Origin: Streptomyces roseoverticillatus
Lineage (GTDB): Bacteria; Actinomycetota; Actinomycetes; Streptomycetales; Streptomycetaceae
Reading direction: 5' to 3'
Assembly (NCBI RefSeq): GCF_000719265.1
Contig: NZ_JOFL01000036.1
Location: forward strand, 1-51,867
Length of the DNA stretch: 51,867 bases
Made by a program: the position numbers and the translations under genes
In this document: in pieces, positions 9,425-16,955 of the stretch
How the letters are laid out: each line of letters begins with the position of its first letter
Numbering within the stretch: position 1 is the first letter of the stretch
Notes under the pieces: model-generated
Told to the model about the DNA's origin: nothing
The model's database searches: none
Seen by the model: the letters and a program-made list of their open reading frames with translations, nothing else

Positions 9425-10525
9425 ATGAACACCAACCTGCGGCGTGCCATCGGCACGGCGGCACTTGCCACGCTCGCCTTCCCGGCCCTGGCCGCGTGCG
9501 GCGGCTCGAACGACTCCGGCGGCTCGGGCGCGTCCGACGGCAAGGACAAGAGCGTCACCCTTGTCTCGCACAACTCCTTCGCCGCGTCCGACGAGGTGCT
9601 CAAGCAGTTCACCCGGCAGACCGGCTACAAGGTCAACGTCCTCAAGGGCGGCGACGCCGGCCAGGCCGTGAACCAGGCCATCCTCTCCAAGAGCCACCCG
9701 CAGGGCGACGTCTTCTTCGGCGTCGACAACACCCTCCTCTCCCGGGCGCTCGACCACGGCATCTTCGCCCCGTACGAGGCCAAGGGCCTGGAGCGGGTGC
9801 CGCGGAAGCTCCAGGCCGACGCCGGCGAGCACCGGGTCACCCCCGTCGACACCGGCGACATCTGCGTCAACTACGACCGCGCCTACTTCGCCGACCACAA
9901 GCTGGCCCCGCCGCAGACCCTCGACGACCTCGTCAAGCCCGAGTACAAGAACCTCCTCGTCACCGAGAACGTCGCCACCTCGTCCCCCGGCCTCGCCTTC
10001 CAGCTCGCCACGGCCGCCAAGTACGGCGACGACGGCTGGCAGGACTACTGGAAGAAGCTCAAGGCCAACGGCGTGGAGGTCGTGGACGGCTGGGAGCAGG
10101 CCTACAACGAGCGCTTCTCCGGCTCCGCGGGCGGGAAGAAGGCCAAGGGCGACAAGCCCCTCGTCGTCTCCTACGCCTCCAGCCCGCCGGCCGAGGTGAT
10201 GGGCGTGAAGCCGCAGCCCGCCGAGGCTCCGACCGGCGTGGCCACGGGCACCTGCTTCCAGCAGACCGAGTTCGCCGGGCTGCTGAAGGGCGCGAAGAAC
10301 CCCGAGGGCGGCAAGGCCCTGATCGACTTCCTCCTGAGCCGTACGTTCCAGGAGGACATGCCGCTGCAGATGTTCGTCAAGCCCGCCAACCAGGACGCCA
10401 AGCTGCCCGAACTGTTCACCAAGTACGGCGCACAGGTGAACGAGCCCGGCACGCTCGCCCCCGAGAAAATCGCCAAGAACCGCGACCAGTGGGTCAAGGC
10501 ATGGTCCTCGCTCGTCCTGAAGTAG
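9425..10525 (+). CDS. thiB: Thiamine ABC transporter, substrate-binding lipoprotein
   Basis: Extracellular lipoprotein that captures thiamine or its phosphates for import. The 366-residue product has a lipoprotein signal with lipobox ALAAC (Cys25), a Gly-Ser linker, and a periplasmic-binding fold that resembles ThiB (VTLVSHNSFAASDEVLKQF, GDVFFGVDN, VDTGDICVNYDRAYF). It is first in a three-gene operon directly under a TPP riboswitch, which strongly supports thiamine as the ligand. Its end overlaps the likely thiP start by 25 bases. Confidence 0.93.
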   Translation: MNTNLRRAIGTAALATLAFPALAACGGSNDSGGSGASDGKDKSVTLVSHNSFAASDEVLKQFTRQTGYKVNVLKGGDAGQAVNQAILSKSHPQGDVFFGVDNTLLSRALDHGIFAPYEAKGLERVPRKLQADAGEHRVTPVDTGDICVNYDRAYFADHKLAPPQTLDDLVKPEYKNLLVTENVATSSPGLAFQLATAAKYGDDGWQDYWKKLKANGVEVVDGWEQAYNERFSGSAGGKKAKGDKPLVVSYASSPPAEVMGVKPQPAEAPTGVATGTCFQQTEFAGLLKGAKNPEGGKALIDFLLSRTFQEDMPLQMFVKPANQDAKLPELFTKYGAQVNEPGTLAPEKIAKNRDQWVKAWSSLVLK

Positions 10526-12216
10526 AGCCGGGGGCCGCGGCACGGGGCCCCGCACGAGGCGCGGGCGGGGCCGGCCGGCGGACGGCGGTGCGGCTCGGCC
10601 TCATGGCCCTGCCGCTCGCCTTCTTCGGCGTCTTCTTCGCCTACCCCGTCGCCGCGATCGTCTCCCGGGGCCTGAAGGACGGCGGGCAGTGGCAGTTCGC
10701 CCGCGTCGGAGAGGTCCTGACCGACCCGGCCATCGGCCACGTGCTGTGGTTCACCACCTGGCAGGCGGCCGCCTCCACCGCACTGACCCTCGCCCTGGCC
10801 CTGCCCGGGGCGTACGCCTTCGCACGCTTCGACTTCCCCGGCAAGCGCATGCTGCGCGCCGTGGTCACCGTGCCGTTCGTCCTGCCGACCGTCGTCGCCG
10901 GCTCGGCCTTCCTGGCGCTTCTCGGCCGCGGGGGACTGCTGGACGAATGGTGGGGAGTGCGCCTGGACACCACGGTCTGGGCCATCCTGCTCGCCCACGT
11001 GTTCTTCAACTACGCCGTGGTCGTCCGCACTGTCGGCGGCCTGTGGGCCCAGCTCGACCCCCGCCAGGAAGAAGCCGCGAGGGCCCTGGGCGCGGGTCGC
11101 TTCACGGCCTGGCGGCGGGTCACGCTGCCCGCCCTGGCGCCCGCGGTGGCCGCGGCCGCCCTCATGGTCTTCCTCTTCACCTTCACCTCCTTCGGCGTCG
11201 TGCAGATCCTCGGCGGACCGCGCTACGCCACCCTGGAAGTGGAGATCTACCAGCAGACCGCGCAGATGCTCGACCTGCCGACGGCAGCCGTCCTCACCCT
11301 CCTGCAGTTCGTGGCCGTGGCCGCCCTGCTGGCCGTGCACGCCTGGACGGTGCGCCGACGTGAGGCGACCCTGCGGCTGGTCGACCCGGCGCGCACCGCG
11401 CGGCGCCCGCGGGGCGCGGGACAGTGGGCGTTCCTGGCGTCCGTCCTTGCGGTCGTGGCCGTGCTCATCCTCGCGCCGCTCGTGGTCCTCGTGCTGCGCT
11501 CTTTCGAGGGCCCGGACGGATACGGGCTGACCTTCTACCACGCGCTGGCCTCCGCGGACGGCAACGCCGGCACGTTCGTCGTCGCCCCGCTGGAGGCGAT
11601 CGGCAATTCCCTCGAGTACGGGCTCGCCGCGACGGCCATCGCGGTCGTGGTCGGTGGGCTCGCGGCCGCGGCCCTGACGCGGCGTGAGGGGCGCCTCGTG
11701 CGGGGCTTCGACGCCCTGCTCATGCTGCCGCTCGGCACGTCCGCCGTGACCGTCGGTTTCGGCTTCCTCATCAGCCTCGACGAGCCGCCGCTGGACCTGC
11801 GGGCGTCCTGGATCCTGGTGCCGCTCGCACAGGCCCTCGTGGGCGTCCCGTTCGTCGTCCGCACCGTACTGCCCGTCCTGCGCGCCGTGGACGCCCGGCT
11901 GCGTGAGGCCGCCGCCGTGCTGGGCGCCTCACCGCTGCGGGCATGGCGGGAGGTGGACCTGCCGCTGGTCGGCAGGGCCCTCGGGGTCGCCGCCGGCTTT
12001 GCGTTCGCCGTGTCCTTGGGCGAGTTCGGGGCCACCGTCTTCATCGCTCGCCCGGACAGCCCCACCCTGCCGGTCGCGGTCGCCAGGCTGCTGGGCCGCC
12101 CCGGGGAGCTCACCTACGGGCAGGCGATGGCCCTGAGCACGATCCTGATGCTGGTGTGCGCCGCAGCGCTGCTGGTGCTGGAACGCATCCGCACCGACCG
12201 TACGGGGGAGTTCTGA
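10501..12216 (+). CDS. thiP: Thiamine ABC transporter, permease
   Basis: Membrane component of the thiamine importer, about 571 residues with roughly twelve transmembrane segments in two homologous halves, as in ThiP. Each half carries an EAA coupling loop (EEAARALGAGRFTAWRRVTL and REAAAVLGASPLRAWREVDL) that contacts the ATPase. The ATG at 10501 lies inside the thiB end and gives the longest sensible protein; GTG 10588 (VRLGLMALPLAFF) is an alternative that starts just before the first membrane helix. The stop overlaps the ATPase start in an ATGA arrangement. Confidence 0.92.
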   Translation: MVLARPEVEPGAAARGPARGAGGAGRRTAVRLGLMALPLAFFGVFFAYPVAAIVSRGLKDGGQWQFARVGEVLTDPAIGHVLWFTTWQAAASTALTLALALPGAYAFARFDFPGKRMLRAVVTVPFVLPTVVAGSAFLALLGRGGLLDEWWGVRLDTTVWAILLAHVFFNYAVVVRTVGGLWAQLDPRQEEAARALGAGRFTAWRRVTLPALAPAVAAAALMVFLFTFTSFGVVQILGGPRYATLEVEIYQQTAQMLDLPTAAVLTLLQFVAVAALLAVHAWTVRRREATLRLVDPARTARRPRGAGQWAFLASVLAVVAVLILAPLVVLVLRSFEGPDGYGLTFYHALASADGNAGTFVVAPLEAIGNSLEYGLAATAIAVVVGGLAAAALTRREGRLVRGFDALLMLPLGTSAVTVGFGFLISLDEPPLDLRASWILVPLAQALVGVPFVVRTVLPVLRAVDARLREAAAVLGASPLRAWREVDLPLVGRALGVAAGFAFAVSLGEFGATVFIARPDSPTLPVAVARLLGRPGELTYGQAMALSTILMLVCAAALLVLERIRTDRTGEF

Positions 12217-13259
12217 TGGCCCTGCTGCACCTGGAGAAGATAGGCGTCCGCTTCGGTGAGCGCGCGGCGCTCGACGCGGTGGACCTGGAGGTCGCCGAGC
12301 AGGAGATCGTCTGCGTGCTGGGCCCCAGCGGCAGCGGCAAGTCCACGCTGCTGCGGGTGGTGGCCGGCCTGCAGCACACGGACTCCGGCCGGGTGCTCCT
12401 CGCGGGCCGGGATCAGAGCGGCGTTCCCACACACAGGCGTGGTGTGGGCCTCATGTTCCAGGACCACCAGCTCTTCCCGCAGCGGGACGTGGCGGGCAAC
12501 GTCGCGTTCGGGCTGCGCATGCGGGGGACGGGGCGCGCCGAGACGGCCCGGAAGGTCGCCGACCTGCTCGACCTGGTGGGGCTGCCCGGTGCACAGCGCC
12601 GCTCAGTCGCGGCCCTGTCCGGCGGCGAGCAGCAGCGGGTGGCCCTCGCAAGGGCCCTCGCACCCCAGCCCCGGCTGTTGATGCTCGACGAACCCCTCGG
12701 ACAACTGGACCGCAGCCTGCGCGAGCGCCTGGTCGTGGAGCTGCGCGATCTTTTCAGCCGGCTGGGCACCACGGTGCTGGCCGTCACTCACGACCAGGGT
12801 GAGGCATTCGCATTGGCCGACCGGGTGGTCGTCATGCGCGACGGCCGGATCGCCCAGGCCGGCACGCCGCTGGAGGTGTGGCAGCGGCCGGCGTCCGAAT
12901 TCGTGGCCCGCTTCCTTGGCTTCGACAACGTCGTTGAGGCGACGGTCAGCGGCGATCGAGCGGACACCGCATGGGGCAGGATTCCCGTCCCCCCGGGCTC
13001 GCGGCAGGGCGACTGCAGGCTGCTCGTACGGCCCGCAGGCGTACGGCTGGTGCCTGAGGCGGAGGGCCTGCCGTGCACGGTCACCGGACGGACGTTCCGG
13101 GGCGATCACGTGGTGCTGATGCTGCGCCCCGCGGACGGCCCTGCGCTGGAGGCGGCGTGCGGGCTGCACGGGGCCCCCGAGACAGGCGACCACGTAGGCG
13201 TCGAATTCGACGTGGCGGACGTCGTCGTGCTGGACAGCGCGGCCGCGGGGCACGGCTGA
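12216..13259 (+). CDS. thiQ: Thiamine ABC transporter, ATP-binding protein
   Basis: Cytosolic ATPase that powers the thiamine importer, 347 residues. All ABC motifs are intact: Walker A GPSGSGKST, Q-loop MFQDHQLFPQRDV, signature LSGGEQQR, Walker B LLMLDEP, D-loop GQLD and H-loop VTHD. After about residue 235 there is a C-terminal regulatory extension of the TOBE type. ATPases of dedicated thiamine systems are often shorter (about 230 residues), so this extra domain is notable though common in actinobacteria. It is the last gene of the riboswitch operon, followed 22 bases later by a strong terminator. Confidence 0.93.
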   Translation: MALLHLEKIGVRFGERAALDAVDLEVAEQEIVCVLGPSGSGKSTLLRVVAGLQHTDSGRVLLAGRDQSGVPTHRRGVGLMFQDHQLFPQRDVAGNVAFGLRMRGTGRAETARKVADLLDLVGLPGAQRRSVAALSGGEQQRVALARALAPQPRLLMLDEPLGQLDRSLRERLVVELRDLFSRLGTTVLAVTHDQGEAFALADRVVVMRDGRIAQAGTPLEVWQRPASEFVARFLGFDNVVEATVSGDRADTAWGRIPVPPGSRQGDCRLLVRPAGVRLVPEAEGLPCTVTGRTFRGDHVVLMLRPADGPALEAACGLHGAPETGDHVGVEFDVADVVVLDSAAAGHG

Positions 13260-13280
13260 GCGACGGCAAGAGGCTGCATA

Positions 13281-13322
13281 CGTCAGGGCCCCGGCTGCCG
13301 GGCGGCGGCCGGGGCCCTGACG
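13281..13322. terminator. Bidirectional terminator between thiQ and the DMT gene
   Basis: A perfect 15-bp stem: CGTCAGGGCCCCGGC (13281-13295) pairs with GCCGGGGCCCTGACG (13308-13322) across a 12-base loop. It sits between two convergent stop codons and serves both strands. Confidence 0.9.
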
Positions 13323-13326
13323 GCGG

Positions 13327-14250
13327 TCAGCGAACCGCCGAAGGCTGGAGCTCCTGTGGTTCGGGCTCGGCCACGGGCGTGTCCGGCTCGCCGAACCAGG
13401 CGACTGCGACAGCGCCCGCGACCGCCAGAACGAAGCCGAGGACGGCTACCCAGGCGAAGCCGGGGCGGGAGTTGTCGCCGAGCAGCAGGACGCCGATGAT
13501 GCCCGGAAGAATGGTCTCGCCGACCACCAGTGCCGCCGTGGCGCCGTTGACCGAACCGATCTGCAGGGCCACCGTGTGCAGGTACATGCCGACTGCGCCG
13601 GATATCAGGATCGCGTAGAGCGCCGGGTCGGCAATCAGCGTCGGAAGGTCGAACGGGTCGATCCCGTCCAGGATCCGGACGCCCACGCCGATCGCACCGA
13701 AGCCGAGACCGGACAGCAGACCGGCCAGGATCGCGGCCCGTGCACCCATCAGACGGACAGCCACGGTGCCGCCGCCCATCAGCACGACCGAAATGATCAG
13801 GAGCCACCAGTGCGTGGACATCGGTGTGTCACCGCCCCCCTCGTGGCCCGCGGCCGTCGCCAGCAGCACGAGCGCCGAGCAGACGACACCGATCGACGCC
13901 CACTCGGGCCTGGTCAGCCGGATGCCCAGGAGCTTGATGCTCAGCAGCGCGGTCACGACGAGGTTGGCGCTGATGACCGTCTGGGAGAGGAAGAGCGGCA
14001 GCATGCGGGCGGCGAGCGCGCCGAGCCCGAAGCCGAGGAAGTCGAGGACGGTACCGACCATGAACTCCCACGTCACCGCGGCCTTCGCGGTGGAGGACAG
14101 GCTCGGCCCACCGTGCTGGGTGGTACCCGCCGAGGAGGCCTTCGCGGCCTCCCGGCGGGCCGATTTCCGCGAGCCCACGGCTTGCAGGACCGAACCTGTG
14201 CCGTAACAGGCCGAGGCCGCGACAGCCGTCACAAGGCCGATGATCACCAA
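13327..14250 (-). CDS. DMT-superfamily (EamA/NIPA-like) integral membrane protein
   Basis: A 307-residue protein with about nine or ten hydrophobic segments in two halves, typical of drug/metabolite transporters or magnesium-type NIPA proteins. Recognisable pieces are VVTALLSIKLLGIRLTRPEW and the paired glycine-rich helices near residues 170-260 (LVVGETILPGIIGVLLLGD). The C-terminus is short and acidic. No substrate can be assigned. The start ATG at 14250 leads straight into the first helix (MVIIGLVTAVAAS). Upstream lies a tandem 11-bp repeat that may be its control region. It ends against the thiQ terminator. Confidence 0.8.
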   Translation of the reverse strand: MVIIGLVTAVAASACYGTGSVLQAVGSRKSARREAAKASSAGTTQHGGPSLSSTAKAAVTWEFMVGTVLDFLGFGLGALAARMLPLFLSQTVISANLVVTALLSIKLLGIRLTRPEWASIGVVCSALVLLATAAGHEGGGDTPMSTHWWLLIISVVLMGGGTVAVRLMGARAAILAGLLSGLGFGAIGVGVRILDGIDPFDLPTLIADPALYAILISGAVGMYLHTVALQIGSVNGATAALVVGETILPGIIGVLLLGDNSRPGFAWVAVLGFVLAVAGAVAVAWFGEPDTPVAEPEPQELQPSAVR

Positions 14251-14318
14251 TAGCTCCGTTCGCCGGATATCCGTCGTGCTCCTCAGCAGACGCGCAATCC
14301 GGCGACGAAGTTGCCTTG

Positions 14319-14340
14319 AGTCAAGAACTGGTCAAGAACT
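14319..14340 (-). repeat. Tandem 11-bp direct repeat upstream of the DMT gene
   Basis: GTCAAGAACTG occurs twice without spacing (14319-14329 and 14330-14340). On the minus strand each copy reads CAGTTCTTGAC and contains a TTGAC -35-like hexamer. The DMT gene starts 69 bases downstream. An operator with one-turn phasing or a duplicated -35 box is possible. Confidence 0.6.
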
Positions 14341-14358
14341 GTTGTGCGGCAGCCGCTT

Positions 14359-14383
14359 GGCGGGCCCGGAGCGCGGGCCCGCC
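14359..14383 (-). terminator. Terminator after the FtsX-like permease
   Basis: GGCGGGCCCG (14359-14368) pairs with CGGGCCCGCC (14374-14383), a perfect 10-bp stem with a five-base loop. It lies 10 bases downstream of the permease stop on the minus strand. Confidence 0.75.
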
Positions 14384-14393
14384 CCAGGCGCCT

Positions 14394-15671
14394 TCAGCGT
14401 GACATCGGCAGTGCCACGAGCTCCGCGATCGCCCACGTGAGCGGCGTCAGGACGGCCAGCAGCACGCACGTACGCAAGACGGCCGCCCCGCGCAGCATGG
14501 ACGCGGGGATGCCGAGGCGCTGCAGAGCCGCCGTGGTGCCGGTCCGGTTCTGCCGGCTGTCCAGGGCCGCTGTGATGGCCGTAGCGGTGACACAGGCCAT
14601 CACGAGTGCTGCGCCGAGGCCCGTGAGAGGGCCGAAGGGGCGGGGCCCGGAGGAGTCCCATGCGGCGCCGTAGAGTTCGGCGGCGGCCAGGGCGCCCGAG
14701 GCGACCGCGCAGAGCACGCCGAGCGGCCGGCCGATCCGGGTGGCGGCGTCTTGCAGTATCCGCCCGGCCAGAAGCCGTACCGCCCCGGGCCGCCCGGCCG
14801 CCAGGAGCACCCCGCACCAGTGCGTCAGTCCGGGGCCGGCCAGTACGAGCCCCAGGGAGGCCAGGAGCCAGCCCCCCAGCACGCCGGGAGAGGTGCCGTC
14901 CGCTCGGCCGGGCAGTGAGATCAGCTTGTTGGGGTCGGGCGCCGGGCCGTGTCCCACGTACGCCTCCAGGGCGAGTCCTACCGCGATGATGGCGATGCCC
15001 CATGGGAGGCCGGCGTAGGCGGGCTTGGGCGCGGGGGCGGCCGGCGGGACCGGAGAAGCGTCGGCAGGGGCCTCGGCCGGCTCCGCGTCCTCCGCACCCT
15101 CTGTGCCCTCCATGGGCTCCGTGGCGGCCTGATCGGCGGCCTGCTGCCTCATGGCCGCCGCCTCACGCCGCGGGTGGAGCGCAATGATGCAGGCTCCTGC
15201 CGCAAGCGCCGGCAGGAGGCCGAGGAGGGTCAGCGTCGCGCCCCACGGCAGGTGCGCCTGACCGTCCAGCAGCCGGCTCGCCGAACCGCTCAGCGGGCCG
15301 CTGAGGTCGCCACGGAGCTCCATGTACAGCAGAAGGGCGAACGCGCTGCCGAGGGTGCACGAGATCGCGGTGGATGCCGCCGCGAGAAGCGTGAGCTGCA
15401 CGGGGCCGAGGCCCGCGGCGTCCAGGCCGTCGCGCGGGCGTGTGGCCGGATCGCTGCGGGCCACCGCAAGCGCGAACTGCACGACTGCCGCGAGTGGCAC
15501 AGCGCACCACACCAGCCGCACGAGTGACTGGCCCGTCGACTGAGGATGGGCCACCGCATAACCCAGGGTGCACAGCAGCAGGAAGCCCACACCCGCCGCG
15601 GCGGCCGCCACCAGCAGCCTGCGCAACAGGACGAGCGGGTGCGCGCCGCGCGCTAGGCGGAGACTGAGCAC
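14394..15671 (-). CDS. ABC transporter permease-like integral membrane protein
   Basis: A 425-residue membrane protein with about ten hydrophobic segments arranged like an MacB/FtsX-type permease: a first helix near residues 18-42, groups of helices to about 165, a charged cytosolic Glu-Ala-Pro stretch near 175-215, and further helices to the end. The last part (LQRLGIPASMLRGAAVLRTC) fits the coupling region of such permeases. Its GTG start at 15671 lies inside the end of the ATPase gene (19-base overlap), so the two are co-translated. No substrate is evident; I infer the function from topology and the neighbour. Confidence 0.72.
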   Translation of the reverse strand: MLSLRLARGAHPLVLLRRLLVAAAAAGVGFLLLCTLGYAVAHPQSTGQSLVRLVWCAVPLAAVVQFALAVARSDPATRPRDGLDAAGLGPVQLTLLAAASTAISCTLGSAFALLLYMELRGDLSGPLSGSASRLLDGQAHLPWGATLTLLGLLPALAAGACIIALHPRREAAAMRQQAADQAATEPMEGTEGAEDAEPAEAPADASPVPPAAPAPKPAYAGLPWGIAIIAVGLALEAYVGHGPAPDPNKLISLPGRADGTSPGVLGGWLLASLGLVLAGPGLTHWCGVLLAAGRPGAVRLLAGRILQDAATRIGRPLGVLCAVASGALAAAELYGAAWDSSGPRPFGPLTGLGAALVMACVTATAITAALDSRQNRTGTTAALQRLGIPASMLRGAAVLRTCVLLAVLTPLTWAIAELVALPMSR

Positions 15672-16390
15672 GCCGCCCTGCCCTCTCCGTCAGGCGCGTC
15701 CAGCACCGGGAGCGCGGTGCCCCGGCGGCCGTCGACCAGGGAGACCGTACGGTCGGCCAAGGTGGCGATCTCGTCGTCCAGTGTGGCGATGACGACCGTG
15801 ATGTGGTGCGAGCGTGCTGCCGTGGTCAGTGTGCGCAGCACCTGCGCACGGTCGGCGTTGTGCAGCGGAGCCGTCGGTTCGTCGGCGAACAGCACGGTGG
15901 GCTCGCTCGCCAGCGCCCGTGCAATGGCGATCCGCTGGCGCTGCGCCTGGAGCAGGGCGGCCGGGCGCTTGCGGTGGCAGTCGCCGACGTCGAGGCGCTC
16001 CAGCCACTCGCCGGCGGTGCGCTTGGCGGCCCGGTGCCCGACGCCGCGCATCAGCAGCGGCAGCGCCGTGTTCTCCCAGGCCGTCAGCTCCGGCACGAGG
16101 TGGGGCTTGCTGTCGATCCAGCCGAACCGCTCGCGCCGCAGCCGCTCCCGGGCGGCACGCGAGAGGGTGTGCACGGGGGCGCTGTTGAACCACACCTCGC
16201 CGGGATCGGGAAGGATCTGCCCGGACAGGCATTTGAGGAGCGTGGTCTTGCCTGAGCCGCGTGGCCCGGTGATGGCGAGAATCTCTCCCTCGCGTACGCC
16301 GATGGAGACCCCCGCGAGTGCGGGGGAACCGCTGTGGGCGTAGTGCAGGCCGCGTGCCCAGAGCACGTCGTTGTCCGGCGGGGCCACCAT
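15653..16390 (-). CDS. ABC transporter ATP-binding protein with degenerate catalytic motifs
   Basis: A 245-residue ABC ATPase of the LolD/MacB type by overall layout. Walker A (GPRGSGKTTL) and Walker B (TVLFADEPTA) are intact. Other motifs deviate: the signature is LLQAQRQR instead of LSGGQ, the Q-loop glutamine is absent (GWIDSKPHLVPEL), the D-loop reads PLHN instead of GNLD, and the H-loop reads ATLDDE without His. It may bind but barely hydrolyse ATP, or pair with another ATPase. ATG 16390 is chosen because GAGGTG lies six bases before it; ATG 16453 is in frame but has no such site. It is co-transcribed with the downstream permease. Confidence 0.82.
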   Translation of the reverse strand: MVAPPDNDVLWARGLHYAHSGSPALAGVSIGVREGEILAITGPRGSGKTTLLKCLSGQILPDPGEVWFNSAPVHTLSRAARERLRRERFGWIDSKPHLVPELTAWENTALPLLMRGVGHRAAKRTAGEWLERLDVGDCHRKRPAALLQAQRQRIAIARALASEPTVLFADEPTAPLHNADRAQVLRTLTTAARSHHITVVIATLDDEIATLADRTVSLVDGRRGTALPVLDAPDGEGRAACSVSA

Positions 16391-16533
16391 ATCGAGCACC
16401 TCGGGTCGCTGTAGGGTCCGTTCCCCTGTCCGGGGGAACGAACCGGAGGCCATTGGGTCACTGGCACCGTACGGAACCGGGATCCTAGCCTTTGCCCAGG
16501 CTCGGCGCTGGACGGCCCACTTTCCTCCGGTCG

Positions 16534-16545
16534 GCCTCATGCCCC
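16534..16545 (+). repeat. Single core variant GCCTCATGCCCC
   Basis: One isolated copy of the GCCTCATG half of the dispersed repeat, in plus orientation, between the minus-strand ATPase start and the phased GTGCGAC repeats. It is weaker than the clustered copies and could be chance. Confidence 0.4.
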
Positions 16546-16572
16546 GGGGGTCGCATATGAGTCGGAGCGCAT

Positions 16573-16648
16573 ATGCGACGGAACGGTGCGACCGGATGTG
16601 CGGTAGGGCGTGGTGCGCGTGCGACGGGCGTGCGTCCCGCGTGCGACG
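16573..16648. repeat. Phased GTGCGAC repeats upstream of the ABC pair
   Basis: The heptamer GTGCGAC (once ATGCGAC) starts at about 16573, 16586, 16619 and 16641. The last three are 33 and 22 bases apart, multiples of 11. Just before them TCGCATATG (16551-16559) and CATATGCGA (16570-16578) form an inverted repeat. The array lies 180-260 bases upstream of the minus-strand ATPase gene and may be an operator region. Confidence 0.5.
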
Positions 16649-16690
16649 AGTGTGCGGCGTGTGCGCCCTGGAACAGTACGGGCCCCGCCG

Positions 16691-16820
16691 GCGGCGTGAG
16701 GCCCGCATGAGGCCTGGCGTGAGGCCCCCGTATGAGGCCTGCCTGAAGCGCCGCACGAAGCCTGGCGCCAGGCCGCGCATGAGGCCCCGCATGGGGCCCG
16801 GCGTGCCCGGCATGGGGCGG
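16691..16820 (-). repeat. Tandem 12-bp array of the GCATGAGGC repeat
   Basis: About eleven degenerate units, each ending in GGC, lie at 11-14 base intervals (unit ends near 16702, 16713, 16725, 16738, 16749, 16761, 16773, 16785, 16797, 16811 and 16818). The best units read GCATGAGGC or GCGTGAGGC, which on the minus strand is GCCTCATGC. The array is immediately downstream of the minus-strand aminotransferase. The whole interval 16391-16955 holds no gene I can support. Confidence 0.7.
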
Positions 16821-16955
16821 CGTCGCGCGGTATCTACGCCTCACGCTCGCCCGCGGCGAAGCCGTGGCCCACGCGCGCATGGCCTGTGGGGGGTCGCGCG
16901 GGGCCACGGCGGGAGGGGCGAACCACCGGCAGCGACGGCGGCTCGCCTTGGTCCG

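Noticed and set aside
9358..10500. Long open frame upstream of thiP in the same frame
   Set aside because: It runs through the riboswitch and overlaps thiB in another frame; high GC content leaves such frames open. The permease begins at or after 10501.
16391..16955. A protein-coding gene in the repeat-rich interval
   Set aside because: All open frames are low-complexity translations of the 12-bp array and lack ribosome binding sites.
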